8,008 nt of DNA from assembly GCA_938092125.1 (NCBI GenBank), contig CALKMQ010000101.1:1-8008 (forward strand), read 5' to 3'. Below are positions 6,579 to 8,008 of the stretch, piece after piece (position 1 is the first letter of the stretch; every line of letters starts with the position of its first letter). The translations under genes and the position numbers were made by a program. The notes under the pieces are model-generated. The model ran no database searches, had not been told where the DNA came from, and worked only from the letters and a program-made list of their open reading frames with translations. This stretch comes from an uncultured bacterium (GTDB lineage: Bacteria; Fidelibacterota; Marinisomatia; Marinisomatales; UBA1611).

Positions 6579-6607
6579 TTTACATATATTCCTATAAATG
6601 CTTATAT
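6579..6607 (+). promoter_or_regulatory. Candidate sigma-70 promoter for the plus-strand mini-operon
   Basis: TTTACA (6579-6584, one mismatch to TTGACA) is followed after exactly 17 bases by TTATAT (6602-6607). Transcription would start near 6614, giving a short leader of about 25 bases before the ATG at 6641. The surroundings are AT-rich, so chance matches are likely, but the position fits the gene start and ribosome site. Confidence 0.4.
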
Positions 6608-6630
6608 ATAACTATAAAGCAATTAAATAT

Positions 6631-6635
6631 AGGAG
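6631..6635 (+). promoter_or_regulatory. Ribosome binding site fixing the start at 6641
   Basis: AGGAG lies five bases before ATG 6641. An in-frame ATG at 6545 would give a longer 61-residue product but has no ribosome site, so this motif decides the shorter start. Confidence 0.65.
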
Positions 6636-6640
6636 TTACC

Positions 6641-6730
6641 ATGAAGTATTTTTTAACTTGTTTAGCCGAATTTACTGCCCTTTTAATGATGTTTGGTTGT
6701 GCTTATATAGCATTAGTGGTGTTTAGCTGA
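6641..6730 (+). CDS. 29-residue hydrophobic membrane peptide
   Basis: A very small gene on the strand opposite to its neighbours. The product (begins MKYFLTC, ends ALVVFS) is one hydrophobic helix from about residue 4 to the end, with a single N-terminal Lys, one Glu at residue 10 and two cysteines. It would sit in the inner membrane. AGGAG at five bases spacing and a candidate promoter precede it. Its TGA stop shares a base with the ATG of the next gene (TGATG), which indicates coupling. The family is unknown. Small single-helix phage peptides include holin-like, toxin and superinfection-exclusion proteins, but nothing here selects among them. The MFGC stretch is only a poor lipobox. Confidence 0.6.
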   Translation: MKYFLTCLAEFTALLMMFGCAYIALVVFS

Positions 6731-6909
6731 TGAACAAATTATATAACATATCTGACTTACATTTAATCAGAGATTTTCATAAAACTTATATTGATAAAAT
6801 AAATGATGCTTTGAAAAAATATAATGATCCAAAATTACTAGATCAATTAGATGCTCATAAAACAATGGTTGTTGAAGTAGATTACCATATCAAGCGTGCA
6901 ATCGCTTAA
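6730..6909 (+). CDS. 59-residue charged helical protein
   Basis: The second gene of the plus-strand pair. It begins MNKLYNISDL and ends YHIKRAIA. Its charged residues and regularly spaced leucines and isoleucines (LHLIRDF, INDALKKY, LLDQLDAH) predict helices that could form a small coiled-coil bundle. It has no cysteine, signal peptide or membrane segment. Its ATG overlaps the stop of the membrane peptide by one base, with no clear ribosome site of its own, so it is probably translated by reinitiation. Its 3' end overlaps the end of the opposing DUF6456-like gene by 20 bases, and a plus-strand terminator begins 40 bases later. I do not recognise a family. It may be a cytosolic partner of the membrane peptide, which is inference. 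Confidence 0.65.
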   Translation: MNKLYNISDLHLIRDFHKTYIDKINDALKKYNDPKLLDQLDAHKTMVVEVDYHIKRAIA

Positions 6910-7390
6910 AGGCATCTTCTAAATCATCTAGACCTAACCTTAATATCTCAGCCGATGCTTTTTCGTTTCGGCTGTTTTTTATTGCCCATTCTCTCGCTGA
7001 CAAATTATGCAACACAACATCTTGAATACAACTAAAACTTCTCTTGCCAATTAACCTTGATAACTTAATAAAATCCATCATAGCCACCTCAGAACTGTCA
7101 TAACTATTACTAAGATTGTTTCCTATAACCTTATCGCTTAGATTGGCTGTAAGCTTTTGATTTCGCCCTGCACTCATATATAAAGCTAATAATTTCTGAG
7201 CAACATAATATTGATCATGGTTTATTACGTTCTTCTTAAAATATGTATCAATCCATAATTGATCGGTAACATACAATATTCTTTCGCCTGCTTTATTTGT
7301 AGGCTTTTCAATTACTTCATGCTTCTTTAAAAATTCAGGAGTTGGAAGAACTCTTTCCTCTTTAATCGTTGGAACTTTCTTTTTACTCAT
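6890..7390 (-). CDS. DUF6456-like protein, possible DNA-binding regulator
   Basis: A 166-residue protein. The start at 7390 is preferred: it forms an ATGA overlap with the upstream stop and has GGAG ten bases upstream, whereas the in-frame ATG at 7399 is only one base from GGAG. Residues 1-35 are basic and loose. Residues 43-75 (DQLWIDTYFKKNVINHDQYYVAQKL...) and the C-terminal part, with CIQDVVLHNLSAREWA (121-136) and then AEILRLGLDDLEDAF (147-161), resemble DUF6456, a domain of alphaproteobacterial proteins whose end looks like a helix-turn-helix. The match is by pattern memory and no function is established. Its 3' end overlaps the convergent small gene, and its coding sequence contains that operon's terminator. 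Confidence 0.6.
   Translation of the reverse strand: MSKKKVPTIKEERVLPTPEFLKKHEVIEKPTNKAGERILYVTDQLWIDTYFKKNVINHDQYYVAQKLLALYMSAGRNQKLTANLSDKVIGNNLSNSYDSSEVAMMDFIKLSRLIGKRSFSCIQDVVLHNLSAREWAIKNSRNEKASAEILRLGLDDLEDAFKRLHA
6949..6980 (+). terminator. Intrinsic terminator of the plus-strand mini-operon
   Basis: A perfect 7-base stem, CAGCCGA (6949-6955) with TCGGCTG (6968-6974), closes a 12-base loop and is followed immediately by six Ts and ATT. It lies 40 bases after the 59-residue gene, correctly oriented, and inside the coding sequence of the opposing DUF6456-like gene. The T-tract makes it directional for the plus strand. Confidence 0.75.
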
Positions 7391-8008
7391 CCAGTACATT
7401 CTCCATCATCTGTTTGGCAAAAATATCCTTTCTGATCAAAAACCCAATCTTGTTGATTGTTAACAAAATCATTAAAATTATATAAGTTTCTATCTCTGTT
7501 AAACTGTTTGTTGGTGATCTTTTCCATATCAAGCCACCATTTAGCTTTTTCAGGATATTCTTTAAATAAGATTGCTAATTGAGATTCAGATTTAAGAAAA
7601 CAACCATCACAGTTGCCCATAATAGTTTTACCCTTAACTACTGGTAGTCTTAATTTAAATGATTGTTGTAACCAAAACTTTTCAACATCAACTAATGTAT
7701 CTTCAGCTAATGCTATAGGATAATATGGATAATAACCTTGATCTAACTTATATTTTAATCTTCTTTTTTCATCTGCCCTTATACCTAAACAGTTTTTCCA
7801 ATTTTTCCAACTTAATGACTTTAAGTATTTACTAGCAGTTTGTATTTTTAATATACCAGTACAATATCTTTGAAGAGCATTTGGCAATCTGCCATACCTC
7901 AATATAACTTTTTTAAATGGCTCACCATCACGACTAGCTGAATTATGATTAATTTCTTTAAAGCTATTTTTACCATCAATTTCGTCATATTCTAACCAAA
8001 TAACATTA
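7387..8008 (-). CDS. PAPS reductase/DndC-like (PP-loop family) protein, C-terminal part
   Basis: The frame is open to the right edge; 206 residues are visible and the N-terminal PP-loop ATP-binding part is outside the window. A TTG at 7902 is not a credible start, because the upstream residues are clearly conserved: DGEPFKKVILRYGRLPN, then RYCTGILK, then CLGIRADE, the typical order in phage PAPS-reductase-family proteins. Five cysteines follow the DndC-like pattern: RYCT, NCDGC (two), YFCQ and ECTG, so an iron-sulphur or zinc site is likely. Family members activate or reduce sulphate compounds or take part in DNA or tRNA sulphur modification; which applies here is not visible. It is coupled by ATGA overlap to the DUF6456-like gene. 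Confidence 0.8.
   Translation of the reverse strand, partial: NVIWLEYDEIDGKNSFKEINHNSASRDGEPFKKVILRYGRLPNALQRYCTGILKIQTASKYLKSLSWKNWKNCLGIRADEKRRLKYKLDQGYYPYYPIALAEDTLVDVEKFWLQQSFKLRLPVVKGKTIMGNCDGCFLKSESQLAILFKEYPEKAKWWLDMEKITNKQFNRDRNLYNFNDFVNNQQDWVFDQKGYFCQTDDGECTG

Noticed and set aside
6455..6730. Longer 91-residue version of the membrane peptide
   Set aside because: Its start overlaps the terS-side terminator, upstream ATGs lack ribosome sites, and AGGAG plus ATG at 6631-6643 explains the shorter gene better.
1..8008. tRNA genes, CRISPR arrays, insertion sequences, integrase
   Set aside because: No cloverleaf with conserved T-arm, regularly spaced repeats, transposase or integrase motifs were seen on either strand.

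Overview
The window reads as part of the genome of a tailed double-stranded DNA phage, or a prophage of one. It holds a packaging and head-assembly operon transcribed leftward (minus strand): small terminase, large terminase, three small proteins, a P22-type portal, a HlyC-type protein acyltransferase, a Gly/Asn-rich low-complexity protein and the start of one more small gene. Genes are tightly packed, with ATGA and TAATG junctions typical of phage operons. The P22-type portal and Sf6-like small terminase suggest a short-tailed headful packager, but no tail genes are visible. The DNA is clearly AT-rich. A DUF6456-like protein, a domain I associate with Alphaproteobacteria, and the overall gene set hint at an aquatic alphaproteobacterial host. 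That host guess is inference.

Layout from right to left. At the right edge is the C-terminal part of a PAPS-reductase/DndC-like protein (7387-8008, running off the window). It is coupled by an ATGA overlap to a DUF6456-like protein (6890-7390). Then comes an inserted plus-strand mini-operon: a candidate promoter near 6579, a 29-residue membrane peptide (6641-6730), a 59-residue helical protein (6730-6909), and an intrinsic terminator (6949-6980) embedded in the opposing DUF6456-like gene. A minus-strand terminator (6437-6464) sits directly in front of terS (5963-6424). The 190-base gap between terS and terL is the only sizeable non-coding stretch in the late operon. It carries a 14-base palindrome, a 12-base tandem repeat and a GC-rich hairpin. 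After terL (4381-5772) come a 100-residue unknown, two Cys-rich small proteins, the portal (1692-3743), the HlyC-like acyltransferase (1286-1726), the 389-residue low-complexity protein (145-1314) and a partial small gene (1-145).

How the genes work together: TerS and TerL recognise and pump DNA through the portal into the prohead. The small proteins between TerL and portal have no assignable role. The HlyC-like enzyme, embedded between two presumed virion genes, suggests lysine acylation of a phage structural or host protein, which would be an unusual virion or host modification. The opposite-strand mini-operon has its own signals and is the best candidate for an undescribed accessory module.
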